A stretch of 64,000 nt of DNA from an uncultured Paracoccaceae bacterium (GTDB taxonomy: Bacteria; Pseudomonadota; Alphaproteobacteria; Rhodobacterales; Rhodobacteraceae), in NCBI GenBank assembly GCA_947503775.1, contig CANNFE010000002.1:1-64000 (forward strand), given 5' to 3'. Shown here in pieces: positions 36,924 to 45,805 of the stretch (the first letter of the stretch is position 1; each line of letters starts with the position of its first letter). A program made the translations under genes and the position numbers. The notes beneath the pieces were generated by a model. It was not told the DNA's origin and searched no databases. It saw nothing but the letters and a program-made list of their open reading frames with translations.

Positions 36924-37486
36924 GGGCGGTGCGAGGCTATGTGCGCGCGGTGGATGCGGTGAATTATCGGATCGGGCGGGTCGTGATGTACGGGATCTTC
37001 GTGCTGATGGGGATCCTGCTGTGGTCGTCGGTGTCGAAGACGTTCTTTGTGCCGTCGCTCTGGACGCTGGAGCTCGCCCAGTTCGCGATGGTCGCCTATT
37101 ATGTGCTGGGCGGGCCTTACGCGATCCAAATGGGATCGAATGTGCGGATGGATCTGCTCTATGGGGGCTGGTCGCTGCGGCGGAAGGCCTGGGCCGATCT
37201 GATCACGGTGCTGTTCCTGATCTTCTATCTGGGCGTAATGCTTTATGGGGCTCTTGGTTCGACCGCCTATTCGCTGGGCTATTGGGGGAGCGAGCCGCTG
37301 TCCTTCTTTGCCGGGTTGGTGACCGGCAGCGAAGAGGTCGGGCGGATGGAGCAAAGCCCGTCGGCCTGGCGTCCCTATCTCTGGCCGATCAAGGCGGTGA
37401 TGGCTTTGGGGCTGTTCCTGATGCTGCTGCAATGCCTGTCAGAGCTGGGCAAGGACGTGCTGCGCCTGAAGGGGGAAGCGGTCTGA
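36917..37486 (+). CDS. TRAP transporter small permease (DctQ-like)
   Basis: The 189-aa membrane protein has four predicted spans (VVMYGIFVLMGILLWSS; ELAQFAMVAYYVLGGPYAIQ; LITVLFLIFYLGVMLYG; IKAVMALGLFLMLLQCL). Start and stop overlap both neighbours (7 bases and one base), so the operon is translationally coupled. It partners the large permease and a periplasmic binding protein in sodium-driven uptake. Confidence 0.87.
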   Translation: MLGAVRGYVRAVDAVNYRIGRVVMYGIFVLMGILLWSSVSKTFFVPSLWTLELAQFAMVAYYVLGGPYAIQMGSNVRMDLLYGGWSLRRKAWADLITVLFLIFYLGVMLYGALGSTAYSLGYWGSEPLSFFAGLVTGSEEVGRMEQSPSAWRPYLWPIKAVMALGLFLMLLQCLSELGKDVLRLKGEAV

Positions 37487-38811
37487 TGCCCTATGAGCTG
37501 ATCGCGACGCTGATGTTTGCCTCGATGATGTTGATGCTGATGACGGGGCAGCGCGTTTTCGGGGCCATCGGGTTTGTCGCCGTGGTGGCCGCGCTGCTGC
37601 TGTGGGGGGACCGGGGCGGGTACGATCTGGGCTTTGCGGCGGCGATGAAGCTGATGAAATGGTATCCGCTGCTGACGCTGCCGATGTTCATCTTCATGGG
37701 CTATGTGCTGTCCGAGAGCCGTATCGCGGACGATCTTTACCGCATGTTTCATGTCTGGATGGGCGGGCTGCGCGGCGGGCTCGCGATCGGGACGATCGGG
37801 CTGATGGTGCTGATTTCGGCGATGAACGGGCTGAGCGTCGCGGGGATGGCGATCGGGGCGACGATCGCGCTGCCGGAGCTGCTCAAGCGCGGATACGACA
37901 AGCGGATGGTGACGGGGGTCGTGCAGGCGGGATCGTCGCTGGGGATCCTTGTGCCGCCGTCTGTGGTGCTGGTCCTGTACGCGATGATCGCGCGGCAGCC
38001 GGTGGGGCAGCTGTGGCTCGCAGGCGTGATCCCGGGGCTGATGATGGCGGTGCTGTTCGTTGTCTATATCGTGGTGCGCTGCCGGGTGAACCCGGTGCTG
38101 GGACCCGTTCTGGACGAGGACGAGCGCAACCTGCCGCGCGGGGAAAAGCTGCGGCTGCTGCGCGCCGGGATCCTGCCGATTGTGATCTTCGCGACGATGA
38201 TGGTGCCCTTCGTCAACGGCTGGACGTCGCTGGTGGAAAGCTCGGCCATCGGGGCGCTGGCGGCGTTTCTGGCAGCGGTGCTGAAGGGGCGGATGACGCG
38301 GGAGGTGTTCGAGAATTCGGTGCGCAACACGCTGGGGATCACCTGCATGTTCATGTGGATCATCCTTGCGGCGTTGGCCTTTGGTGCCGTGTTTGACGGG
38401 CTGGGCGCGGTGAAGGCGATTGAGGCGCTCTTTACCGAGCAGCTGCATCTGGGGCCGTGGACGATCCTGATCCTCATGCAGTTGAGCTTTATCATCATGG
38501 GCACATTTCTGGATGACACGGCGATGCTGGTGATCGTCGCGCCGCTTTATGTGCCGCTGGTCGGGGAGCTGGGCTTCGATCTGATCTGGTACGGGATTCT
38601 TTACACGATCACGACGCAGATCGCGTATATGACGCCGCCCTTCGGCTATAACCTGTTCCTGATGCGCGCGATGGCCCCGCCCGAGATCGGGTTGCGGGAT
38701 ATCTATGCGTCGATCACGCCGTTTGTGCTCGTGATGGTTCTGGCGCTGGCGCTGGTGATGAGCTTTCCGGGGCTCGCGACATGGCTGCCGGGGTATGTCT
38801 ATGGGAATTGA
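37486..38811 (+). CDS. TRAP transporter large permease (DctM-like)
   Basis: The 441-aa protein has about 12 membrane spans and typical DctM segments (LTLPMFIFMGYVLSES; MNGLSVAGMAIGATIALPEL; GILVPPSVVLVLYAMI). It forms the transport channel. The start overlaps the small-permease stop (TGATG). A long structured spacer separates it from the binding-protein gene, which comes after rather than before the permeases. Confidence 0.92.
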   Translation: MPYELIATLMFASMMLMLMTGQRVFGAIGFVAVVAALLLWGDRGGYDLGFAAAMKLMKWYPLLTLPMFIFMGYVLSESRIADDLYRMFHVWMGGLRGGLAIGTIGLMVLISAMNGLSVAGMAIGATIALPELLKRGYDKRMVTGVVQAGSSLGILVPPSVVLVLYAMIARQPVGQLWLAGVIPGLMMAVLFVVYIVVRCRVNPVLGPVLDEDERNLPRGEKLRLLRAGILPIVIFATMMVPFVNGWTSLVESSAIGALAAFLAAVLKGRMTREVFENSVRNTLGITCMFMWIILAALAFGAVFDGLGAVKAIEALFTEQLHLGPWTILILMQLSFIIMGTFLDDTAMLVIVAPLYVPLVGELGFDLIWYGILYTITTQIAYMTPPFGYNLFLMRAMAPPEIGLRDIYASITPFVLVMVLALALVMSFPGLATWLPGYVYGN

Positions 38812-39123
38812 GAATCTTGTCCGCGCGATGAACGAAGGGCAGCCCCCGGCCGCGGGTGGGGGTGAAGCCCCCGCCCATGGGGGCGGTCGGGGGCTGCCCG
38901 GCGGTGCCGGGCGAGACATTTGGCACGGGCTGCAAGCCCGGGCCGCGCCCGACCCTCCCCACGGGAGGGCGCTTTGGCGATGTCCCCCGCAGTATGGGCG
39001 ACTTCCGTGCTTTGACGCGCTTTCATCAAACATCTGGCACGAGCGCCCACCCAGGGTCGGGCGCGTCCCTTATCACCAAGATCCGCATCCAAGCGGGCAT
39101 CCTATTCAGCAAGGAGACACTCC
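38812..39123 (+). repeat. Highly structured 312-bp intergenic region with nested hairpins
   Basis: No gene is present, but several strong repeats are. GGGCAGCCCCCG (38837-38848) pairs with CGGGGGCTGCCC (38888-38899). GCCCGGC/GCCGGGC (38896-38912) overlaps the second arm. CCCTCCC/GGGAGGG lies near 38953-38969. CGCGCCCGACCCT (38944-38956) pairs with AGGGTCGGGCGCG (39053-39065). ACATTTGGCACGGGC and ACATCTGGCACGAGC form a direct repeat, so the region contains a duplication. It sits between the TRAP permease and binding-protein genes and probably affects message processing or relative expression. Confidence 0.75.
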
Positions 39124-40155
39124 ATGACGACAAGACGCAAGTTCCTGACCGCCGCGGCGGCGGTGCCAGCAGCGGGCCTCGCGGCGCCTGCCATTGCGCA
39201 GAACAAGATCACCTGGCGAATGCAGACCTATGCCGGGGCGGCTTTGGCGGCCGAGGTGATCGATCCGGCGATCCGGATGTTCAACACGATTGCGGGCGAC
39301 CGGATGGAGATCGAGCTGTTCTATGCCGATCAGCTTGTTCCGACTGGAGAGCTGTTTCAGGCGCTTCAGCGCGGCACCATTGATGCGGTGCAGTCGGACG
39401 ATGACAGCATGGCCTCGCCCACCGAAGTGACGGTCTTTGGCGGGTATTTCCCGTTCGCCAGCCGCTACAGCCTTGATGTGCCGGTGCTGTTCAACCGCTA
39501 CGGGCTGAACGAGATCTGGGACGAGGAATATTCCAAGGTCGGGGTCAAACATGTCTCGGCAGGCGCCTGGGATCCGTGCCACTTCGCGACCAAGGATCCG
39601 ATCCGCTCGCTTGCCGATCTGGAAGGCAAGCGGGTTTTTACCTTCCCGACGGCGGGCCGGTTCATGAGCCAGTTCGGCGTCGTGCCCGTGTCGATCCCGT
39701 GGGAGGACGTGGAGGTCGCGCTGCAGACCGGAGAGCTGGACGGCATCGCGTGGTCGGGGATCACCGAGGATTACACGGTCGGCTGGGCCGATGTGACCAA
39801 TTACTTCCTGACCAACAACATCTCGGGCGCGTGGATCGGGCATTTCTTTGCCAATATGGAGCGCTGGAACGAGTTGCCGGAGGATCTTCAGACGCTGTTC
39901 CGCGTGTGCTGCGAGCAGTCGCATTACTATCGCCAGCACTGGTATTGGGGCGGCGAGGCGGATCTGCGCGTGAACGGGCCCAAAATGGAGCTGACGTCGA
40001 TCCCCGACGAGGAATGGGCGACGGTCGAGGCGAAGGCGCGCGAGTTCTGGGACGAGATCGCGCAGGAGAGCGAGACCAAGGCGCGGGTCGTGCAGATCTT
40101 CAAGGACTACAACGCGCTGATGGAGTCTGCCGGGCGGCCTTATCGCTACGGCTGA
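39124..40155 (+). CDS. TRAP transporter substrate-binding protein (DctP family)
   Basis: The 343-aa protein starts after AAGGAG with a twin-arginine-like signal (TTRRKFLTAAAAVPAAGLAA). The DctP fold is evident (DRMEIELFYADQLVPTGEL; LQTGELDGIAWSG). Where many DctP proteins show (M/F)R(I/V)PG, with an arginine that clamps a substrate carboxylate, this one has VFTFPTAG. The ligand may thus not be a simple carboxylate. It works with the permeases encoded upstream and with the amidohydrolase, ligase and dehydrogenases around them. Confidence 0.88.
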   Translation: MTTRRKFLTAAAAVPAAGLAAPAIAQNKITWRMQTYAGAALAAEVIDPAIRMFNTIAGDRMEIELFYADQLVPTGELFQALQRGTIDAVQSDDDSMASPTEVTVFGGYFPFASRYSLDVPVLFNRYGLNEIWDEEYSKVGVKHVSAGAWDPCHFATKDPIRSLADLEGKRVFTFPTAGRFMSQFGVVPVSIPWEDVEVALQTGELDGIAWSGITEDYTVGWADVTNYFLTNNISGAWIGHFFANMERWNELPEDLQTLFRVCCEQSHYYRQHWYWGGEADLRVNGPKMELTSIPDEEWATVEAKAREFWDEIAQESETKARVVQIFKDYNALMESAGRPYRYG

Positions 40156-40166
40156 GACGACGCTAT

Positions 40167-40190
40167 CCGGGGGCGGCGCGCTGCCCCCGG
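40167..40190 (+). terminator. Intercistronic hairpin between TRAP binding protein and ligase genes
   Basis: CCGGGGGC-GGCGCGCT-GCCCCCGG is a perfect 8-bp stem 11 bases after the binding-protein stop. There is no T-run. It resembles the hairpins after other binding-protein genes and may raise binding-protein mRNA relative to the downstream genes. Confidence 0.55.
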
Positions 40191-40215
40191 CCCCTAGACG
40201 AATTGGACTTGAGAC

Positions 40216-41580
40216 ATGCCCGGCACCCTCAGCTTTGACGATCTTTCGGCCCGCGTATCGGAGGGCAGCATCGATACGGTGCTGGTCTGCCTTGTGGACA
40301 TGCAAGGGCGGCTGATGGGCAAGCGCTTTCACGCGGCCAATTTCATCGAGTATTCCCATGCGGAGACGCATTGCTGCAATTACCTGCTGGCCACCGATCT
40401 GGAGATGGCAACACCAGATGGCTATGCGGCGACGAGCTGGCAGTCGGGCTATGGCGATTATGTGATGAAGCCCGATCTTTCGACGATCCGGCAGATGCCG
40501 TGGCTCGAGGGGACGGTGATGGTCCTGTGCGATGTGCTGGATCACCATACGCATGATGCCGTGCCGCATGATCCGCGCGCGGTGCTCAAAAAGCAGATCA
40601 CGCGGCTTGAGGGGCTGGGCTTTACCGCGATGATGGCGACGGAGCTGGAGTTTTTCCTGTTCGAGCGGTCCTTCGACGATCTGCGGCGGGACGGGTATCG
40701 CGATCTGGTGCCGATCTCGGGGTATAACGAGGATTACAACATCCTTCAGACGACGAAGGAAGAGGCGATCATGCGCCCCTTGCGCAACCATCTTTATGCG
40801 GCGGGGATCCCCGTCGAGAACACCAAGGGCGAGGCCGAGGCGGGGCAGGAGGAGCTGAATATCCGCTATGCCGAGGCTCTCGCCTGTGCCGATCATCACA
40901 CGATTGCCAAGCACGCGGTCAAGGAGATCGCCTGGCAGCAGGGGCACGCGGCGACGTTTCTGCCGAAATGGGATCCGGCGCGGGTCGGCAGTTCGAGCCA
41001 TGTGCATCAGTCGCTCTGGAAGGGCGATGCGCCTGCCTTCTACGACGAAGGCGCGGATCATGGCATGTCGGATCTGATGACGCGCTATATGGCGGGGCTA
41101 ATTGCCTATGCGCCTGATTATACGGTGTTTTTGGCGCCTTACGTGAACAGTTATAAGCGGTTCCTGAAGGGGACCTTTGCGCCGACCAAAACGGTGTGGT
41201 CGGTGGACAACCGGACGGCGGGGTTCCGGCTTTGCGGTGAGGGGACCAAGGGGGTCAGGGTCGAGTGCCGGATCGGCGGGTCTGATATGAACCCCTATCT
41301 GGCACAGGCCGCGATGCTGGCGGCCGGGATCAAGGGGATCGAGGACGGGCTGGAGCTGGCTGCTCCGACGCGCGGGGATGTCTATGACGAGGCGGCCGCG
41401 ACAGAGATCCCGAGGACTTTGCGCGCGGCGAAAGAGACGTTGCGGGGATCGAAGATGCTGCGCGACGCGATGGGGGATGATGTGATCGATCATTATACAC
41501 GGGCGGCGGAATGGGAGCAGGAAGAGTTCGACAAGGCGGTGACCGATTGGGAAATCACCCGCGGTTTCGAGAGGGCTTGA
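40216..41580 (+). CDS. Glutamine-synthetase family ligase (GlnA3/PuuA-like, gamma-glutamyl-amine ligase candidate)
   Basis: The 454-aa protein has the glutamine-synthetase catalytic fold: MMATELEFFLF (metal-binding Glu), VENTKGEAEAGQEELN, SSSHVHQSLW (His) and SVDNRTAGFR (Arg). It aligns better with ligases that couple glutamate to amines (PuuA, GlnA3/GlnA4, IpuC types) than with housekeeping GlnA, which has ~470 residues and a C-terminal adenylylation loop not seen here. In a catabolic operon with TRAP uptake, two dehydrogenases and an amidohydrolase, gamma-glutamylation of an amine substrate is the likely job. Confidence 0.82.
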   Translation: MPGTLSFDDLSARVSEGSIDTVLVCLVDMQGRLMGKRFHAANFIEYSHAETHCCNYLLATDLEMATPDGYAATSWQSGYGDYVMKPDLSTIRQMPWLEGTVMVLCDVLDHHTHDAVPHDPRAVLKKQITRLEGLGFTAMMATELEFFLFERSFDDLRRDGYRDLVPISGYNEDYNILQTTKEEAIMRPLRNHLYAAGIPVENTKGEAEAGQEELNIRYAEALACADHHTIAKHAVKEIAWQQGHAATFLPKWDPARVGSSSHVHQSLWKGDAPAFYDEGADHGMSDLMTRYMAGLIAYAPDYTVFLAPYVNSYKRFLKGTFAPTKTVWSVDNRTAGFRLCGEGTKGVRVECRIGGSDMNPYLAQAAMLAAGIKGIEDGLELAAPTRGDVYDEAAATEIPRTLRAAKETLRGSKMLRDAMGDDVIDHYTRAAEWEQEEFDKAVTDWEITRGFERA

Positions 41581-41581
41581 G

Positions 41582-42952
41582 ATGATCCGGTGTGTGTCTC
41601 CGATCGATGGCTCGGTTTATGCCGAACGTCCGGTTCTGTCTGCCGCGGCGGGTTTCGAGGCTGTCGCGCGGGCGCGGGCGGCGCAGGCGGATTGGGCGGC
41701 GCGGCCTTTGGCGGAGCGGGTGGATCTGGTTCTGGCCGGGGTCGCCCGGGTGGGCGAGATGAACGACGAGATCGTGCCCGAGCTGGCCTGGCAGATGGGG
41801 CGGCCCGTCCGCTATGGCGGCGAGTTCGGCGGGTTTACCGAGCGGGCGAGCTATATGGCCGAGATCGCCGGGGAGGCGCTGGCCCCGATCGAGGTGGAGG
41901 AGAGCGGGGCGTTCCGGCGTCGGGTCAAGCGAGTGCCGCATGGGGTCGTTCTGGTGATCGCGCCTTGGAATTATCCTTACATGACGGCGATCAATACCGT
42001 GGCTCCGGCTTTGATCGCGGGCAATGCGGTGATGCTGAAACATGCCTCGCAGACGCCTCTGGTGGGCGAGCGAATGGCGCGGGCGTTCCACGAGGCGGGG
42101 GTGCCACGAGAGGTTTTTCAGAACGTCTTTCTGGATCATCAGACCACGAGTGAGCTGATCGGCGCGCGCAGTTTCGGGTTCGTCAACTTCACCGGGTCGG
42201 TCGCGGGCGGGCAGGCCATCGAGCGGGCGGCGGCAGGCACGTTCACGGGACTGGGGCTTGAGCTGGGCGGGAAGGATCCCGGCTATGTGATGGAGGATGC
42301 CGACCTCGAGGCGGCGGCGGAGACGCTGATCGACGGGGCGATGTTCAATTCGGGCCAGTGCTGCTGCGGGATCGAGCGGATTTACGTGGCTGAGCCGCTG
42401 TTTGACGCGTTCGTGGAGAAGGCGGTGGCGATTGTGGAGGGCTACACGCTGGGCAATCCGCTGGATCCCGAGACGACGCTGGGGCCGATGGCTCAGGCGC
42501 GGTTCGCGGAGGAGGTGCGCGCGCAGACCGCCGAGGCGGTGGCAGCGGGCGCGACGGCTCTGATCGATCCGGGGCGCTTCCCGCGCGACGGCGGGGCCTA
42601 TCTGATGCCGCAGATCCTGACGGGCGTGGATCATTCGATGCGGGTGATGCGCGAGGAGAGCTTTGGGCCCGTTGTCGGGATCATGCCGGTGAAGGACGAT
42701 GACGAGGCTGTGCGGCTGATGAATGACAGCGATTACGGGCTGACGGCGTCGCTTTGGACGGCGGAGACGGACCGGGCCGAGGCGATTGGCGACCGGATCG
42801 AAACCGGGACCGTGTTTCAGAACCGCGCCGATTACCTTGATCCCGCGCTTTGCTGGACGGGGTGCAAATCGACCGGGCGGGGTGGCGGTCTGTCGGTGAT
42901 CGGCTATCACAACCTGACCCGTCCCAAATCCTATCATCTCAAGAAAGCCTGA
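41582..42952 (+). CDS. Aldehyde dehydrogenase (NAD(P)-dependent)
   Basis: The 456-aa ALDH has VIAPWNYPYMTAINT, FVNFTGSVAGGQAIE, catalytic Glu in GLELGGKDPG and catalytic Cys in NSGQCCCGIERIYV. It starts one base after the ligase stop. It would oxidise an aldehyde made by the following alcohol dehydrogenase, possibly a gamma-glutamyl amino-aldehyde, to the acid. Confidence 0.9.
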   Translation: MIRCVSPIDGSVYAERPVLSAAAGFEAVARARAAQADWAARPLAERVDLVLAGVARVGEMNDEIVPELAWQMGRPVRYGGEFGGFTERASYMAEIAGEALAPIEVEESGAFRRRVKRVPHGVVLVIAPWNYPYMTAINTVAPALIAGNAVMLKHASQTPLVGERMARAFHEAGVPREVFQNVFLDHQTTSELIGARSFGFVNFTGSVAGGQAIERAAAGTFTGLGLELGGKDPGYVMEDADLEAAAETLIDGAMFNSGQCCCGIERIYVAEPLFDAFVEKAVAIVEGYTLGNPLDPETTLGPMAQARFAEEVRAQTAEAVAAGATALIDPGRFPRDGGAYLMPQILTGVDHSMRVMREESFGPVVGIMPVKDDDEAVRLMNDSDYGLTASLWTAETDRAEAIGDRIETGTVFQNRADYLDPALCWTGCKSTGRGGGLSVIGYHNLTRPKSYHLKKA

Positions 42953-42956
42953 GCCG

Positions 42957-44102
42957 ATGTTCCTGACTGCCAACTGGTCCTATCCCACTGCCATCCGGTT
43001 CGGGGCGGGCCGTATCTCTGAGATTGCGGAGGCCTGTGCAGCGGCGGGGATCAGTAAGCCGCTGCTGGTGACGGATCGGGGGCTCGCGAGCCTGCCGATC
43101 ACGATCGGGACGCTCGATCTGCTAGAGGCAGCGGGTCTTGGGCGGGCTTTGTTTGCGGAGGTTGATCAGAACCCGACCGAGATCAACGCCGAAGCCGGGA
43201 TCCGCGCGTTTCGCGAGGGCGGGCATGACGGGGTGATCGCCTTTGGCGGCGGTTCTGGGCTGGATCTGGGGAAGGTCGTGGCCTTTATGGCCGGGCAGAC
43301 GCGTCCGATCTGGGAGTTCGAGGATGTGGGCGATTGGTGGACCCGCGCCGATGCGGAGGCGATTGCTCCCATCGTGGCTGTGCCGACGACCGCCGGGACA
43401 GGCTCGGAGGTCGGGCGGGCCAGCGTCATCACCAACAGCGAGACGCATGAAAAGAAGATCATCTTTCACCCGAAGATCCTGCCGACGGTGGTGATCTGCG
43501 ATCCGGAGCTGACGGTGGGGATGCCGCCTGCGATCACGGCGGGGACGGGGATGGATGCCTTTGCCCATTGCCTCGAGGCGTTCTGTTCGCCGCATTATCA
43601 CCCGATGAGCCACGGGATCGCCCTGGAGGGGATGCGGCTGGTCAAGGAGAACCTACTGAAGGCGTTCAAGGACGGCAGCGATATCGAGGCCCGGGCGCAT
43701 ATGATGTCGGCGGCGGCGATGGGGGCGACGGCGTTCCAGAAGGGACTGGGCGCGATCCATGCGCTGTCCCATCCGATCGGGGCGGTGCATCACACCCATC
43801 ACGGGACGACCAATGCGGTGGTGATGCAGCCGGTGCTGATGTTCAACAAGTCCAAGGTGCGGCGGTCCTTGGCGCGAGCGGCGAACTACCTGAGCATCGC
43901 GGGCGGGTTCGACGGGTTCTATGCCTATGTGGGCGAGCTGAATACCGCTTTGGGGATCCCCAAGACACTGACCGAGCTGGGCGTGGCCGATCCGGATCTG
44001 GATGCGCTGGTGACGTCGGCCCTGGCCGATCCCAGCTGCGGGGGCAATCCGGTGAAGATGACCGCGAAGAACACGCGCGAGCTGCTGGAGAGCTGTTTCT
44101 AG
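42957..44102 (+). CDS. Iron-containing alcohol dehydrogenase
   Basis: The 381-aa group III enzyme has the NAD-binding AFGGGSGLDLGKVVA, VPTTAGTGSEV, and metal ligands in GMDAFAHCLEAF (Asp, His) and HALSHPIGAVHHTHHG (two His). It starts four bases after the ALDH stop. An alcohol-to-aldehyde step followed by the ALDH is the natural reading. It is the last gene of the cluster. Confidence 0.9.
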   Translation: MFLTANWSYPTAIRFGAGRISEIAEACAAAGISKPLLVTDRGLASLPITIGTLDLLEAAGLGRALFAEVDQNPTEINAEAGIRAFREGGHDGVIAFGGGSGLDLGKVVAFMAGQTRPIWEFEDVGDWWTRADAEAIAPIVAVPTTAGTGSEVGRASVITNSETHEKKIIFHPKILPTVVICDPELTVGMPPAITAGTGMDAFAHCLEAFCSPHYHPMSHGIALEGMRLVKENLLKAFKDGSDIEARAHMMSAAAMGATAFQKGLGAIHALSHPIGAVHHTHHGTTNAVVMQPVLMFNKSKVRRSLARAANYLSIAGGFDGFYAYVGELNTALGIPKTLTELGVADPDLDALVTSALADPSCGGNPVKMTAKNTRELLESCF

Positions 44103-44194
44103 GGCGCTCCCTTTTTGCATCACCGGTCCGAGGAAGCGTTTGGGACGCTCGACGGGCGCGCGGCGGGGCGGCTAGAACGCGTCAGGGCAGGACG

Positions 44195-44866
44195 GTGAGG
44201 ATTGGTGTGTTCGGAGAAGGAACGGCAGCGCGCGGCGCCGCGGCATCGATTGCGGGCCGGTTTCTGGCGGGGTTTGCCAAATTCGTGACGGCTCCGCGGA
44301 TTGAGTGGCGCGGCGTAGCGCCGACGGCGCGGCAGCGGATCTATTTCGCGAACCATTCCAGCAATGGCGATGCGGTTCTAATCTGGGCGGCGCTGCCCGG
44401 TGCGGCGCGGCGGCGGGCGCGGCCGGTGGCGGCGGGGGATTACTGGCTGACCAGCAAGCTGCGCACCTTCATCGGGCGGGACGTCTTTCGGGCGATCCTG
44501 ATCGAGCGTCGGCCGGATGAGCGGACGGATGATCCGCTGGAGCTGATCGGGGAGGCTTTGACGAACGGGGATTCGCTGATCCTGTTTCCGGAGGGGCGGC
44601 GCAACGATACCGAAGCGCGATTGCTGCCGTTCAAGTCGGGGATCTATCATCTGGGGCAGGCGCATCCAGGCGTGGAGCTGGTACCGGTCTGGGTCGCCAA
44701 CCTCAACCACGTGATGCCGCGCGGGGAGGTCGTTCCGATCCCGCTGATCTGCACGGTCGTCTTCGGCGCGCCGATTGAGGCGCGGGAGGGCGAGGAAAAG
44801 GACGCGTTTCTGGAGCGGGCGCGGGAGGCGTTGCTGGCGCTGGCGCCGGAGCGGGAGGGATCATGA
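44195..44866 (+). CDS. Lysophospholipid (1-acylglycerol-3-phosphate) acyltransferase, PlsC-like
   Basis: The real gene is only the 3' half of the long track ORF (43568-44866), whose first part is a shadow of the alcohol dehydrogenase. A GTG start at 44195 gives 223 aa. Motifs are FANHSSNGD (HX4D), ESLILFPEGRRN-like SLILFPEGRRND, and VPVWVANLNH. It acylates lysophosphatidate at the membrane. The stop overlaps the CdsA-like start (ATGA). With the next two genes it forms a lipid-synthesis operon. Confidence 0.83.
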   Translation: MRIGVFGEGTAARGAAASIAGRFLAGFAKFVTAPRIEWRGVAPTARQRIYFANHSSNGDAVLIWAALPGAARRRARPVAAGDYWLTSKLRTFIGRDVFRAILIERRPDERTDDPLELIGEALTNGDSLILFPEGRRNDTEARLLPFKSGIYHLGQAHPGVELVPVWVANLNHVMPRGEVVPIPLICTVVFGAPIEAREGEEKDAFLERAREALLALAPEREGS

Positions 44867-45801
44867 CGACGCCGCCCGAGCTATTCACGCTGCTGCTGTG
44901 GCTTTTCGGGTTCCTGGCGGTGGCCACGCTGATCGGAGAGGGTCTGGCGCGGCGGATCTCGCCCGACGGCACGCATCCGACGATCGAGAACCTCAATGCG
45001 CGGATCCGTTCCTGGTGGAATATGGTGATCCTGATCGGGCTGGCCTTGCTCGCCGGGCGGACGGGGATCGTGATCCTCGCGGCGATCTGTTCCTTTGCGG
45101 CGCTCCGCGAATTCCTGACGTTGACGACGAAGAACCGGGGCGATCACTGGGCGTTGGTCGTTGCGTTCTTTGTCGTGTTGCCGGTGCAATACGTGCTGAT
45201 CTGGCTGGAATGGTACGGGCTTTATTCGATTTTCATCCCGGTTTACGGCTTCCTGTTCCTGCCGATCATCGCGGCGTTTCGCGGGCATTCGGAGAATTTC
45301 CTGCACCGGATTTCAGAGACGCAATGGGCGCTGATGGTCTGCGTCTTTTGCCTGAGCCACCTGCCTGCGCTGATCTCGCTTGAGATCGAGGGCTATGAGG
45401 GGCGGCAGATCATGCTAGTCGCGTTCCTGATCGTGGTCGTGCAGATGAGCGACGTTCTGCAATATGTCTGGGGCAAGCTGCTGGGGCGGCACAAGATTGC
45501 GCCGAGCCTGTCCCCGTCCAAGACGTGGGAGGGGTTTGTCGGCGGGATCCTGAGCTCGAGCCTGATCGGGGCGAGCCTGGCCTGGATGACGCCGTTTTCG
45601 GCCTTCGAGGCGGCGGCATTGTCGCTGGTCATCACGATGATGGGGTTCTGCGGGGGGCTGGTCATGTCGGCGATCAAGCGGGACCGGGGCGTGAAGGATT
45701 GGGGGCATCTGATCGAAGGGCATGGCGGGTTCCTCGACCGGCTGGATTCGGTGATCTTTGCGGCGCCGATTTTCTATCACCTCGTGCGGTTCTTTTATTG
45801 A
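44863..45801 (+). CDS. CDP-diglyceride synthetase-like protein (CdsA family, COG4589/YnbB type)
   Basis: The 312-aa integral membrane protein has about eight spans and the CdsA signature SPSKTWEGFVGGILSS...KDWGHLIEGHGGFLDRLDS. It converts phosphatidate and CTP to CDP-diacylglycerol. The N-terminal AALREFLTLTTKN is typical of the YnbB-like branch, not the housekeeping CdsA. It is coupled to the PlsC gene by overlap and followed 4 bases later by a CDP-alcohol transferase, like E. coli ynbA-ynbB. Confidence 0.85.
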   Translation: MTTPPELFTLLLWLFGFLAVATLIGEGLARRISPDGTHPTIENLNARIRSWWNMVILIGLALLAGRTGIVILAAICSFAALREFLTLTTKNRGDHWALVVAFFVVLPVQYVLIWLEWYGLYSIFIPVYGFLFLPIIAAFRGHSENFLHRISETQWALMVCVFCLSHLPALISLEIEGYEGRQIMLVAFLIVVVQMSDVLQYVWGKLLGRHKIAPSLSPSKTWEGFVGGILSSSLIGASLAWMTPFSAFEAAALSLVITMMGFCGGLVMSAIKRDRGVKDWGHLIEGHGGFLDRLDSVIFAAPIFYHLVRFFY

Positions 45802-45805
45802 GCCG

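Noticed and set aside
37375-39033. 552-aa minus-strand ORF opposite the TRAP permease
   Set aside because: Low-complexity His/Arg/Gln-rich translation, typical of the antisense of a GC-rich membrane-protein gene.
39106-41061. 651-aa minus-strand ORF
   Set aside because: Antisense shadow of the TRAP binding-protein and ligase genes, with no recognisable domain.
43568-44866. 432-aa ORF as a single gene
   Set aside because: Its first ~209 codons are the alternate frame of the alcohol dehydrogenase gene; only the PlsC part from GTG 44195 is real.
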